A stretch of 64,000 nt of DNA from CAUZFZ01 sp963579025 (lineage in GTDB: Bacteria > Planctomycetota > Planctomycetia > Planctomycetales > Planctomycetaceae). This document shows positions 7,935-15,781 of the stretch, in pieces. The notes beneath the pieces were generated by a model, which saw only the letters and a program-made list of their open reading frames with translations, was not told where the DNA came from and made no database searches. Location: the NCBI GenBank assembly GCA_963579025.1, contig CAUZFZ010000003.1, forward strand, positions 1-64,000, given 5' to 3'. Both the position numbers and the translations under genes were made by a program. The number at the start of each line of letters is the position of its first letter. Within the stretch, counting starts at the first letter, position 1.

Positions 7935-8855
7935 ATGTTGAAAACTGAGCCGCCACCGCCGCGGGACTGCCAGACGCACGTCGAGCGACAGCCGACCGTC
8001 GTACTAACTCCGCGCGGCCTGTTCGCTGTGTACCACTGGCAGATTCTGGCGACGTATGCGTTGTTCACCGTTGAGAATCTGCTGCGTCTGGCTCAACCAC
8101 TCGCTCTGGGCTGGGCGATCAACGATCTACTGACCGGACAGACGTTCGGCCTGATCGTGCTGGTGATTCAGCACCTGCTGCATCTGATTGTCGGACTGAC
8201 ACGACAGGTCTACGACACACGGGCCTTCACGGCGATCTATTCCGACCTCGTGACGCGGATGATCCGGCAACAGCGTGATCTGGGTGTGGACGTCTCTCGT
8301 GTTTCGGCCCGAGCGGCATTGTCGCGAGAATACGTCGACTTCTTCGAACGATCCGTTCCCACGGCGATCCGAGCGGTATTTTCTGTCATCGGATCGTTGA
8401 TCATGCTCGCGTGGTACGACCCGATCGTTGTCGCCATCTGTCTGGGCCTGATGCTTCCCGCCGCGCTGGTGAATCGGGTTTATGCACGCTGGACCAGACG
8501 TCTCAGCCGAGGCCTGCACGATCAACTGGAGCGAGAAGTGGACGTCATCGACGACGCTCGACCCGAAGACCTGCGCGCTCACTTCGACGAAGTCGCGAGC
8601 TGGCGAGTCCGACTGTCAAACGCGGAAGCGATCAACTTCGGACTGATGGAGCTGTTTATTCTGGGCGTGATCGTGCTGGTCCTTGTGCGCACATGCCAGC
8701 TTCCCGACATCCTGGCCGGCGACCTGTTCGCCGTGTTTCGCTATCTGATGCTGATGCTGATCGGCTTCGATCAGATTCCGCGACTCGTCCACCAGATCAG
8801 CCGCCTGCAGGACGTCAAAGGCAGGATGAAGGCACGTGGATGCAAACCCGGCTGA
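7935..8855 (+). CDS. ABC exporter-type six-helix membrane domain, no ATPase
   Basis: The 306-residue protein resembles the transmembrane half of type I ABC exporters (ABC_membrane_3-like): helices begin near residue 36 (HWQILATYALF), with further spans around residues 72-95, 145-180 and 235-285, and long cytoplasmic arginine-rich coils between. No Walker A, signature or Walker B sequence is present and the frame ends normally, so it is a stand-alone membrane domain rather than a truncation. It lies on the same strand 304 bases after the MNIO partner gene, with a repeat element between. It could export the modified peptide by pairing with an ATPase encoded elsewhere; that link is inference. 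Confidence 0.7.
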   Translation: MLKTEPPPPRDCQTHVERQPTVVLTPRGLFAVYHWQILATYALFTVENLLRLAQPLALGWAINDLLTGQTFGLIVLVIQHLLHLIVGLTRQVYDTRAFTAIYSDLVTRMIRQQRDLGVDVSRVSARAALSREYVDFFERSVPTAIRAVFSVIGSLIMLAWYDPIVVAICLGLMLPAALVNRVYARWTRRLSRGLHDQLEREVDVIDDARPEDLRAHFDEVASWRVRLSNAEAINFGLMELFILGVIVLVLVRTCQLPDILAGDLFAVFRYLMLMLIGFDQIPRLVHQISRLQDVKGRMKARGCKPG

Positions 8856-8899
8856 TCCCACAATCGCGGTGCGACTTTGAGAACGTGATTTTTCAGTAG

Positions 8900-8927
8900 G
8901 CCGGAACAAGCAACGCGCAGTTCCGGC
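8900..8927. repeat. Short palindrome GCCGGAAC..GTTCCGGC
   Basis: The eight-base arms GCCGGAAC and GTTCCGGC are exact complements around a 12-base loop, lying between two convergent genes (membrane-domain protein ending 8855 and the DUF4261-like gene ending 8999). It may act as a bidirectional terminator or be one more intergenic repeat; no T-tract is present. Confidence 0.45.
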
Positions 8928-8998
8928 AGCCGGCGAGTAAGAAGCCTTCCAAATCGCGGGAAGTGGCCGTATTCCGGCCGGCGACCGAGTCGCGACGT

Positions 8999-9736
8999 TC
9001 AGTTGCCTTCGGCGATGTCCGTCATGCTGACAAGCTTCAGGCGACCGAAGGGATTGTGCATCGGACTTCCAGGTTCCATCCTGTGACTGTCTGTCGCCAC
9101 GGCCTGGAAGAGCGGGCCGTGTTCGTCTGCGAGCACATGGCCATCGCCGACCGGTTTGTCGCTGTGAGACAGATAGCGGATGACGTCGAGGATTTCGCTG
9201 CCTTCCGGGTCGAGGTCCGCGTGCTGCATCTGGACATCGGGCAGGCCGAGGACATGCATGCCCATCGTGTAAATCTCGTATTTTCCTCGCACGATAGCGG
9301 CGAAGGCGAAGCTCAGTGCGTCCGGGCCACCGTCGTCGGCCATCTCGATCCAATCACGGCCGCCATGCGCAAGCGCGCAGTTGTCGATGAATACGCCAGC
9401 TCCGCCGGCCCGTACGATGGCCGCCCCGGCCTGCATGATCTTCAGGGCCGCGGGCATCGAACCGCCGGGGCCGGTCAATGTGATGTTCACGGTATAACGG
9501 TCGACGGTCGCCACTTCTTCGCGTGTCGCCGGACGCCGACATGACGACTTGAAAATTTCGGCAAACTGATTATCCGGGGGGACCGGCCTGCAGACGATCT
9601 CTGTCTTGTCCGGCAGGATCAGTGCCTCGGGTGTCAGATGGTATTCTGGCGGCATGCGTTCGATGAGTTCTCCCGGATTCGACCAACTGCCGGGAATACG
9701 CAGCGCCGCCTGCACGGACGATTCTGATTCGTTCAT
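8999..9736 (-). CDS. DUF4261-like hypothetical protein
   Basis: This 245-residue soluble protein has no signal peptide or membrane segment. The middle part contains a repeated-Ala/Gly segment (AGAAIVRAGGAGVFIDN) and the C-terminal half has YTMGMHVLGLPDVQM followed by SEILDVIRYL, a pattern I associate with the DUF4261 family, whose function is unknown. The assignment is tentative. It is a single gene on the minus strand, convergent with the membrane-domain gene, and 170 bases downstream of the sulfatase on the same strand, so it might be expressed with it. Confidence 0.6.
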   Translation of the reverse strand: MNESESSVQAALRIPGSWSNPGELIERMPPEYHLTPEALILPDKTEIVCRPVPPDNQFAEIFKSSCRRPATREEVATVDRYTVNITLTGPGGSMPAALKIMQAGAAIVRAGGAGVFIDNCALAHGGRDWIEMADDGGPDALSFAFAAIVRGKYEIYTMGMHVLGLPDVQMQHADLDPEGSEILDVIRYLSHSDKPVGDGHVLADEHGPLFQAVATDSHRMEPGSPMHNPFGRLKLVSMTDIAEGN

Positions 9737-9906
9737 GACTTGAATCTCAAGGTGCGCGTGGAGCTGGGCTCAGAGCTTCGAACTTCGGTACGCGTGCCCG
9801 ACTGGCGACGAGACCGAAGTCATTCATGTCGAACCGGCAGCGTCGGATGATGAGGATACCTGTTCCCCTTAGCTGGGCGATCGCTGCCCTGCGGCCAGGG
9901 CGTTCT

Positions 9907-11379
9907 TCAATTGCTGATCTGGGGCGACTGCTTCGCCCGCCGCCGCGACCTTTTGGGCTTCTTCGATTCTGAAGCCGGTTTTCTGTCCCAGGGCTGCGGT
10001 GGCAAGGCGTCGTAGCGTGGTCGCCCATCTCGCTCGGGGAACGTGTTCAGCACCGCTGTCAACTTTGCAACAGCAGACTTGTGTTCCGCCGCGTCGCTCT
10101 TCAGCAGATTGTGTTCTTCGCTGGGATCGCTGCTCAGGTCGTAAAGTGCGACGACCTCTCGCTGATCGCTGACGTGAATCTTGAACTGCTTGTCCCGAAT
10201 CACCCGCTGCGTAAAGTCCTTGACTGGTCGCACGCCCTCGTCATCCAGCCGCGCGGCTCCGTAGCCCATCGCCATGATCCACTCGCGCGGACCATCTTTC
10301 TTTTCACCAAGGATGACCGGCGCGATTGAGTGTCCGTCCAGCGTGACTCCTTGCGGAACTTTGGCCCCCGCCAGTTCACAGAACGTCGGCATCAGGTCGG
10401 TGAAGTCAGTCAGACACTCGGTCACGACACCTGCTGGAACCGTACCCGGACAGTTCACAATGAACGGCTGCCTCGAACCGTTTTCGGTGAGCTTTGCTTT
10501 GCCGCCGCGCACCAGTCGACCGTTCATGTGACCGCGAATGCCGCCCGACGTTCCATTGTCCGTCGTGAACACAATGATCGTCTTCTCGCGAATGCCCAGT
10601 TCGTCAAGCTTCGACACGACTCGGCCCATCAGGTGGTCCGTATACCTCACCATCGCCTTGTGCTTGTCCAGCTTGTCAGTCACGTCGCGTTCATGAGGCG
10701 TCGTCACTAAGGGACCGTGAGTGATTGCCATCGGGTAATAGGCGAGAATCGGTTCGTCCTGGTGCTCTTCCAGAAACTTCAACAGAAAGTCGTTGTAGAC
10801 ATCCGGGCCAAAACCATCCTTCACGGTTCCACGAAAGCCCTCGGAGTCCACGACAAACGGATTCCAGTAACGCTCGCCGCTGGGCGGGTTACCGGATTCG
10901 TATCCGGTCCACATGCACCACGCATCGAAGCCGTGGATTTTCAGTACGTTTGGCTGCACGCGAAAGTCATTGATCTGCCATTTGCCAACGACGCACGTCG
11001 AATAACCAGCCTGTTTGATCTGCCGCGCGAACGAGATGTTGTGTTTTGGATCGAAATGACACCCGGCTCCCCAACGAGGCACATCCCAGTGATTCACCCA
11101 GCCATGCCGGAACGGATACTGCCCCGTCAGCAACGTCGCCCGAGTCGGAGTGCATTGCGGCATCGAGTACGCATGCAGAAACCGCATCCCGGTTTCCGCG
11201 AGCTTGTCGATATGCGGCGTCTCGATGTCTTCGGCGCCGTAACAACTGACCCATTCGGGACCGAGATCGTCGACCATCACAAAAATGATGTTCGGCTTCT
11301 CAATCCGAGCGGCAGCGACCTGCGACATCGAACCTGGCAGCCCAATGCAAAACAGAGTCAGCAATAACGCGAGTCTCAT
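9907..11379 (-). CDS. Secreted sulfatase (formylglycine type)
   Basis: The 490-residue protein has an N-terminal signal peptide (MRLALLLTLFCIGLPGS) and the sulfatase alkaline-phosphatase fold. The metal-binding start is IIFVMVDDLG (residues 31-40) and the modified cysteine is C76 in C-T-P-T-R, the site that a formylglycine-generating enzyme converts. Downstream motifs GKWQ, ITHGP and FTTDNGTSGG are typical. A basic Lys/Arg tail closes the protein. Planctomycetes carry many such enzymes for sulfated polysaccharides; the substrate cannot be read here. The frame remains open upstream to 11475, but that extension is translated from a perfect palindromic repeat, so the ATG at 11377-11379 is the start. 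Confidence 0.92.
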   Translation of the reverse strand: MRLALLLTLFCIGLPGSMSQVAAARIEKPNIIFVMVDDLGPEWVSCYGAEDIETPHIDKLAETGMRFLHAYSMPQCTPTRATLLTGQYPFRHGWVNHWDVPRWGAGCHFDPKHNISFARQIKQAGYSTCVVGKWQINDFRVQPNVLKIHGFDAWCMWTGYESGNPPSGERYWNPFVVDSEGFRGTVKDGFGPDVYNDFLLKFLEEHQDEPILAYYPMAITHGPLVTTPHERDVTDKLDKHKAMVRYTDHLMGRVVSKLDELGIREKTIIVFTTDNGTSGGIRGHMNGRLVRGGKAKLTENGSRQPFIVNCPGTVPAGVVTECLTDFTDLMPTFCELAGAKVPQGVTLDGHSIAPVILGEKKDGPREWIMAMGYGAARLDDEGVRPVKDFTQRVIRDKQFKIHVSDQREVVALYDLSSDPSEEHNLLKSDAAEHKSAVAKLTAVLNTFPERDGRPRYDALPPQPWDRKPASESKKPKRSRRRAKQSPQISN

Positions 11380-11424
11380 GTGTATTCCTGAATCGGCTTT
11401 CTCGTCGGGATGGGTCAGTCTGGA

Positions 11425-11517
11425 AATAACTGTCACAATCAGCCGCAGGGCGTTAGCCCCGGTTTCCTGCAGCAACCGGGGCTAACGCCCTGCGGCTGAT
11501 CATTTCGGACAGTTATT
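11425..11517. repeat. Large perfect palindrome with outer inverted ends
   Basis: Arms at 11438-11464 and 11474-11500 are 27-bp exact reverse complements (starting ATCAGCCGCAGGGCGTTAG) around a nine-base loop that itself contains CTGCAG. Outside them AATAACTGTC (11425-11434) pairs with GACAGTTATT (11508-11517). It lies upstream of the sulfatase start and downstream of the next gene. It looks like a small mobile palindromic element; it could also form a strong RNA hairpin. Confidence 0.8.
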
Positions 11518-11638
11518 GCCAGGACGATGCTTCCCGACAATAGCGTCGCCGGTGTCCGACATAAACGCTGCGAGTCCATCGAATGCGACCGGGCTATCCC
11601 AGTTCTTCGACCTGACAAAGCACTGGATTTCCACTGTC

Positions 11639-13906
11639 TTAACGTTGTGACACTGCGGTCGCCGCAATCGTGTAGGCCACTGTCTTCGTGCCGGACGCCA
11701 GAAAGTCGACCATTATGTTCCGACACACGGCTCGGGTTATGTACGTGTCCTTCCAATCCTGCGGTGACAGCATTAACCGTTGCGGTTCATCGAACGTGAT
11801 GCGGATTTCACCATTGAACCGAGTCAGACGTATCACGGTCACGCCATCATGCGGCTCTTCAGTGGCTGGCTGCCAACGACCGTTGACCAGAAACTCGATC
11901 CGAGTGGTAAGGCTCTCGTCGAGCTGAGGTGCTCGGCCTTCGCGGTGGAATACAGGCAACGATTCGTACAATTCGCTCAGCTCGTCCGCATCAGATGTGC
12001 TGACCGCTGTCTCAATGCGGATGCTGTCGCGATTGATCGAGAACACACGGCGGTAATCGATACGGCTCTTCAGGGGCCGTTCCTGGTCCGATGGTATCGC
12101 GGGGATTATACCGGCGACTTCGACCGTTCCGCCCGCAGCGGTCACGTTCATCGTGACCTGAGGGTCGACGATTAGGGCACTGCTGATGACCGTGCCGTTT
12201 GTCGTTTCGCCGGTGACCGCGTGAATGGGCCATTGCCGCCACTCGTCAATTCTGTCCAACGACTTTTCCGAAGTGAGGCCGCGTCGCCGACCGAGCAGGA
12301 TCGAACCAGTGCCGGGAGTCCAGAACGCCGACAACTGACCACCGCCAAAGCCGAGCGGTTCGTGCAGAGTTTTCCAGGGGACGTTCGAAGCGTTGCTGTC
12401 AGTACGTTTGTTAGTAGCACCGCCGTCAGGTGGTTGGCGTCCGATCGGCCCGGTGTGGAGCACGACTCCGTACGCGGGTTGTCGAGCCACAACAAACGCG
12501 TTTTCGAAGTTGCGAACGAACGTGCCGGGTCGATGGAACGGCAGGCTCACAAGCGGCGACTGCTGTTGCTCGAGTTGCTGCCGCCGCGCGTATGCGCCCT
12601 TGCGATAAAACTCATAGCTGTGGTTGACCGTGGCCGGAAAGTTGTATGTGGGCCACAGACGGTTCGACCAGGGGACGCTCGGGATTTCATCATTGTCGTA
12701 GTAGATGTAGCCAGGGCGAGTGCGTTCCTTGATCGGATTCTGACTGAGTTGAAAATTGAATGCCGCGAGGCGTTTTGCAGCCGCGCCGGTCAGTTCTTCC
12801 GTCGTCGGCCACGGAGCCTGGCACGAGGCTTCATCGGTGAGCATCGCGGCGGCATGCTCGCGCGTTCCGTTCCAGTCCCAGTTGTCCTTCGAAACCGGGG
12901 CACCGCGTAACGTATTGAACTGACTCGGCCCGACCGTGATACCGTCCGGTTCGGGCAGCAGTAGGTGAGCCCTCAATCGATAAATTCGCGCGACGGCGTC
13001 TTTTGCGAAGGGCCAGTCACTGGCGAGGGCGGCCCACACCACGAAGTAATTGGTTGTTCCTCCACGAGCCAGTTCGGGGCCACCATGGTCCAGGAAGTAA
13101 CCGGCAGGATGAATGTACCGAGGATCGGTGAACATCATCCGGGCGTGCGCTTCGACGGCTTTCGTGAAGTCGGGATCGTCGACGACCTGACTGGCGTACC
13201 ACAGGCCAATGGGGATGATCATGTCGTAGTAGTGCTCTTCGCCGCGTACTCCCCAGTCGATGATCCGCTCCGCAAATCGCCTGATGCCGGTTTGATAAGC
13301 CTGCCTGACCTCTGGCGGCAGCAGGTCACGGAAGCCTGCATACGGACTGCCCATGATCACAAGCTGATAGGCAAAGTGTTCCGCACGGCGCGACGTCGCC
13401 TCCTTGTCCATGTACTCGTCGACCATCATCAGATTCATGCCACACCAGGCAAATGCGCGCAGCTTCAGCGCTTTGTTGTCGAAGTACGGATTCCCGGGAT
13501 AGTCCCACTGCACGAATGACATCAGCGCCTCCGGCCAGACCGGCGGCTTCATGATGGCCTCGTCCCCTTCGATCGCGTCCAGTGTGAACAGCCGCGCCGG
13601 CGCGTTGACCGCCGGGTAACCGCGTTTGGTGCCGACCAGTGGCTGCTGCATCCGCGTCAACAGGTAGTTGCGAAATTCGTAGTCCCGATCCTGGCTGGAC
13701 GGTTTCACGGAGAGTGTTTCCGTGACGCCATGCACGAAGTCCTGCTCAGTCAGCGAGGCCATGTATGTTCGCAACACACGCTGGTACTCACGCGCCTGCG
13801 GTAATCGCACATTGTCGTCCGAGGCGTGGACTGTGGCCGCCACGAAAAATGCGGTCAGGCATGCAAGGTGACCGGTGACAGACAACCAGAAAATGCGATG
13901 TGTCAT
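11639..13906 (-). CDS. Secreted protein, possible alpha/alpha-toroid polysaccharide lyase
   Basis: The 755-residue protein begins with a signal peptide (MTHRIFWLSVTGHLACLTAFFVAATVHA) preceded by GGAG six bases before the ATG; an upstream in-frame start at 13945 is less likely. The first 450 residues are helical, aromatic and rich in Trp/Tyr/His with segments such as HYYDMIIPIGLWYASQ and HGGPELARGGTTNYFVVWAALA; the last 300 are beta-rich. This two-part layout resembles heparinase/hyaluronate-lyase-type enzymes, but no signature was recognised, so the activity is open. It precedes the sulfatase gene in the same direction with a palindrome between, which fits a polysaccharide-degradation role. 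Confidence 0.65.
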   Translation of the reverse strand: MTHRIFWLSVTGHLACLTAFFVAATVHASDDNVRLPQAREYQRVLRTYMASLTEQDFVHGVTETLSVKPSSQDRDYEFRNYLLTRMQQPLVGTKRGYPAVNAPARLFTLDAIEGDEAIMKPPVWPEALMSFVQWDYPGNPYFDNKALKLRAFAWCGMNLMMVDEYMDKEATSRRAEHFAYQLVIMGSPYAGFRDLLPPEVRQAYQTGIRRFAERIIDWGVRGEEHYYDMIIPIGLWYASQVVDDPDFTKAVEAHARMMFTDPRYIHPAGYFLDHGGPELARGGTTNYFVVWAALASDWPFAKDAVARIYRLRAHLLLPEPDGITVGPSQFNTLRGAPVSKDNWDWNGTREHAAAMLTDEASCQAPWPTTEELTGAAAKRLAAFNFQLSQNPIKERTRPGYIYYDNDEIPSVPWSNRLWPTYNFPATVNHSYEFYRKGAYARRQQLEQQQSPLVSLPFHRPGTFVRNFENAFVVARQPAYGVVLHTGPIGRQPPDGGATNKRTDSNASNVPWKTLHEPLGFGGGQLSAFWTPGTGSILLGRRRGLTSEKSLDRIDEWRQWPIHAVTGETTNGTVISSALIVDPQVTMNVTAAGGTVEVAGIIPAIPSDQERPLKSRIDYRRVFSINRDSIRIETAVSTSDADELSELYESLPVFHREGRAPQLDESLTTRIEFLVNGRWQPATEEPHDGVTVIRLTRFNGEIRITFDEPQRLMLSPQDWKDTYITRAVCRNIMVDFLASGTKTVAYTIAATAVSQR

Positions 13907-14071
13907 GAGCGACTCCGGTGTAATACGAGCGGTGGATGAGAACATACCAGCTCCAGCCCGGTGCGCGTGCTGTGGAGTCGCACACGTGTCAGCGAGGAGC
14001 TGGACTGAATCCGTCGCTCACACGTCGGGCTGGAGAGTTGTCGCAGACAGGCGTGGTCCTGCAGCGCGCGC

Positions 14072-15367
14072 CTATAGCAACTCGTGAATCGGCTGACCTT
14101 CGCCGATGATGCTGACCGGTCGACCTGATGCGTCTTCGTAGTGCGTATCCAGCGGTATACCGAGCGTCTGGTAAATCGTGGCGAACACGTCAAGCGGGAT
14201 CGTCAGTCGTTCCTGGACCCCGCCGCCAAACTTCTCACTGGCCCCAACAACAGCACCGCCTTTCAAGCCACCGCCGGCAAGCATCACTGTAAAGCAGTTG
14301 GACCAGTGATCGCGTCCCGCGTGTCCGTTCATCAGCGGTGTGCGGCCGAACTCGCCGGCACAGTAGATCAGCACGTCGTCAAGCTGGCCACGTGCATCGA
14401 GGTCTTCAATCAGCCCGGCAATGGCCTGATCGAGTGGCGGCAGATGTTCTTCCAGACCCTTCTCGATTTCGTTGTGGTGATCCCAGTAACCCGTGTTGAT
14501 GGTGACGCACGTTGTCCCCGCTTCAACCAGGCGGCGAGCCAGCAATGCACTCTGTCCGTATTGATGTCGTCCGTAACGGTCGCGCAGTTTGTCGTCTTCC
14601 TGATTCAGATCGAACGCTTCGCGCACCTGATCACCGGTGACCATCTCGAGCGCCTGCGCTTTGAACGAGTTCAGCCCGTCCAGCACTCCTGAGTTGTCGA
14701 CGTCTCGTCGCAAGGTGTCGAAGCGACTCAGCAGTTTGCGACGGTTTTCAACACTCTTCAGTTCCAGTCCCTTTGGCAGCGCCAGATTGGGGACCTTGAA
14801 GTCCTTCGAGTTGGGATCGGCACCAACTTCGAACGGGTTGCTGGCCTTGCCCAAATAAACCGCTTCCTGATAGCCAAACGCCTCTGACTTAGGGATTGTC
14901 ACGTACGCCGGCATGTGTGGCGCCTGCGCGCCCTTCGACCGAGCGATGACCGAGCCGAACGACGGATGCTGCGCCGCGTTGCGTGCCAGCGTCGGACCGA
15001 ATCGACCAGTCTGCATCCAATGCGCCGACGGTGCGTGTATGCCATTCTCATGATGCACCGAACGCACCTGAGCAATGTGGTGCATTACGCGAGCCTGACC
15101 TGCAAACCGCTCGCCCACGGCGATTCCCGGAACCGAAGTCTTCACGGTGTCATAAAAACCGCGGTACTCCGCAGGAGCCTCCGGCTTCATATCGTACGTG
15201 TCCTGCTGACTCATGCCTCCGTGAGTCCAGAACACAATCAGCGACTTTTTGTTTGTCGGCTTTCCGGATTCGGCGGCCCTGGCGCGGGCACCGAGAATGT
15301 CCGCCAGGCCAAGGCCCATCAGCGATGAACCAAGTTGCAAAGCACTACGCCGAGTCAATGCTTTCAT
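14072..15367 (-). CDS. DUF1501 protein, Tat-exported
   Basis: The 431-residue protein has a Tat leader (LTRRSALQLGSSLMGLGLA) and the DUF1501 core: FWTHGGMSQQDTYDMKPEAP near the N-terminus, ARRLVEAGTTCVTIN, LPPLDQAIAGLIEDL, the conserved GEFGRTP and the GRDHW metal-site-like motif. The ATG at 15365-15367 is preferred over upstream in-frame codons because it starts the leader. It is the last member of a run of minus-strand genes (PSD1, 55-residue membrane protein, this gene). The family is secreted and lacks an assigned reaction. Confidence 0.9.
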   Translation of the reverse strand: MKALTRRSALQLGSSLMGLGLADILGARARAAESGKPTNKKSLIVFWTHGGMSQQDTYDMKPEAPAEYRGFYDTVKTSVPGIAVGERFAGQARVMHHIAQVRSVHHENGIHAPSAHWMQTGRFGPTLARNAAQHPSFGSVIARSKGAQAPHMPAYVTIPKSEAFGYQEAVYLGKASNPFEVGADPNSKDFKVPNLALPKGLELKSVENRRKLLSRFDTLRRDVDNSGVLDGLNSFKAQALEMVTGDQVREAFDLNQEDDKLRDRYGRHQYGQSALLARRLVEAGTTCVTINTGYWDHHNEIEKGLEEHLPPLDQAIAGLIEDLDARGQLDDVLIYCAGEFGRTPLMNGHAGRDHWSNCFTVMLAGGGLKGGAVVGASEKFGGGVQERLTIPLDVFATIYQTLGIPLDTHYEDASGRPVSIIGEGQPIHELL

Positions 15368-15421
15368 TTCGATACTCCGAAATCTCGCGCGATCTTCAAA
15401 ACGGGACGCACGCATGCGCAC

Positions 15422-15589
15422 TCATTTGTCAATAAATATCGTCCGGACCCAGCCCACAAAACCACACACGGTTACAACGACTCCGAAAAACGCTGTGAGC
15501 CCTTGCGTGTCCGAAGGCCTGATAAAGGCACTGACAACGACTGTGGCAACTCCCGAGAAGATGACGATTGAGGCGCTCAGGCTTTTCAT
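15422..15589 (-). CDS. Small 55-residue double-membrane-span protein
   Basis: An ATG at 15587-15589 preceded by AGGAG (five bases spacing) opens a 55-residue frame ending with TGA at 15422. It contains two hydrophobic helices, ASIVIFSGVATVVVSAFI and LTAFFGVVVTVCGFVGWV, joined by a short polar loop, and ends in a charged VRTIFIDK. No family was recognised. It lies 54 bases upstream of the DUF1501 start, in the same direction. The hydrophobic pattern and ribosome binding site make it a credible small membrane gene. Confidence 0.6.
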   Translation of the reverse strand: MKSLSASIVIFSGVATVVVSAFIRPSDTQGLTAFFGVVVTVCGFVGWVRTIFIDK

Positions 15590-15672
15590 GGACTCTCCTG
15601 CTCAAGGCCTACAGAAACAAAGGACTGACCGACCGGTATGCGCGTGTCCAAGTGAGACGTACGGCCCTGTTC

Positions 15673-15732
15673 TCTTCGCGGTCTTCTTGGCCTTCTGTCA
15701 AATCCAACAGAAGATCGCGAAGACCGCAAAGG
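15673..15732. repeat. CTTCGCGG / CCGCGAAG-type inverted repeat, copy 1
   Basis: CTTCGCGGTCTTC..GGCCTTCTGT is followed after a short loop by ACAGAAGATCGCGAAGACCGC, an imperfect complement. Related palindromes lie at 31105-31170 and 32892-32954, each in a gap beside a DUF1501 gene. It sits between the PSD1 stop and the small membrane protein. Confidence 0.6.
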
Positions 15733-15781
15733 ACCACTCTGGTGAGCCGCTATTCCGATCCTGTTGTCGCGGGACGTTTAC

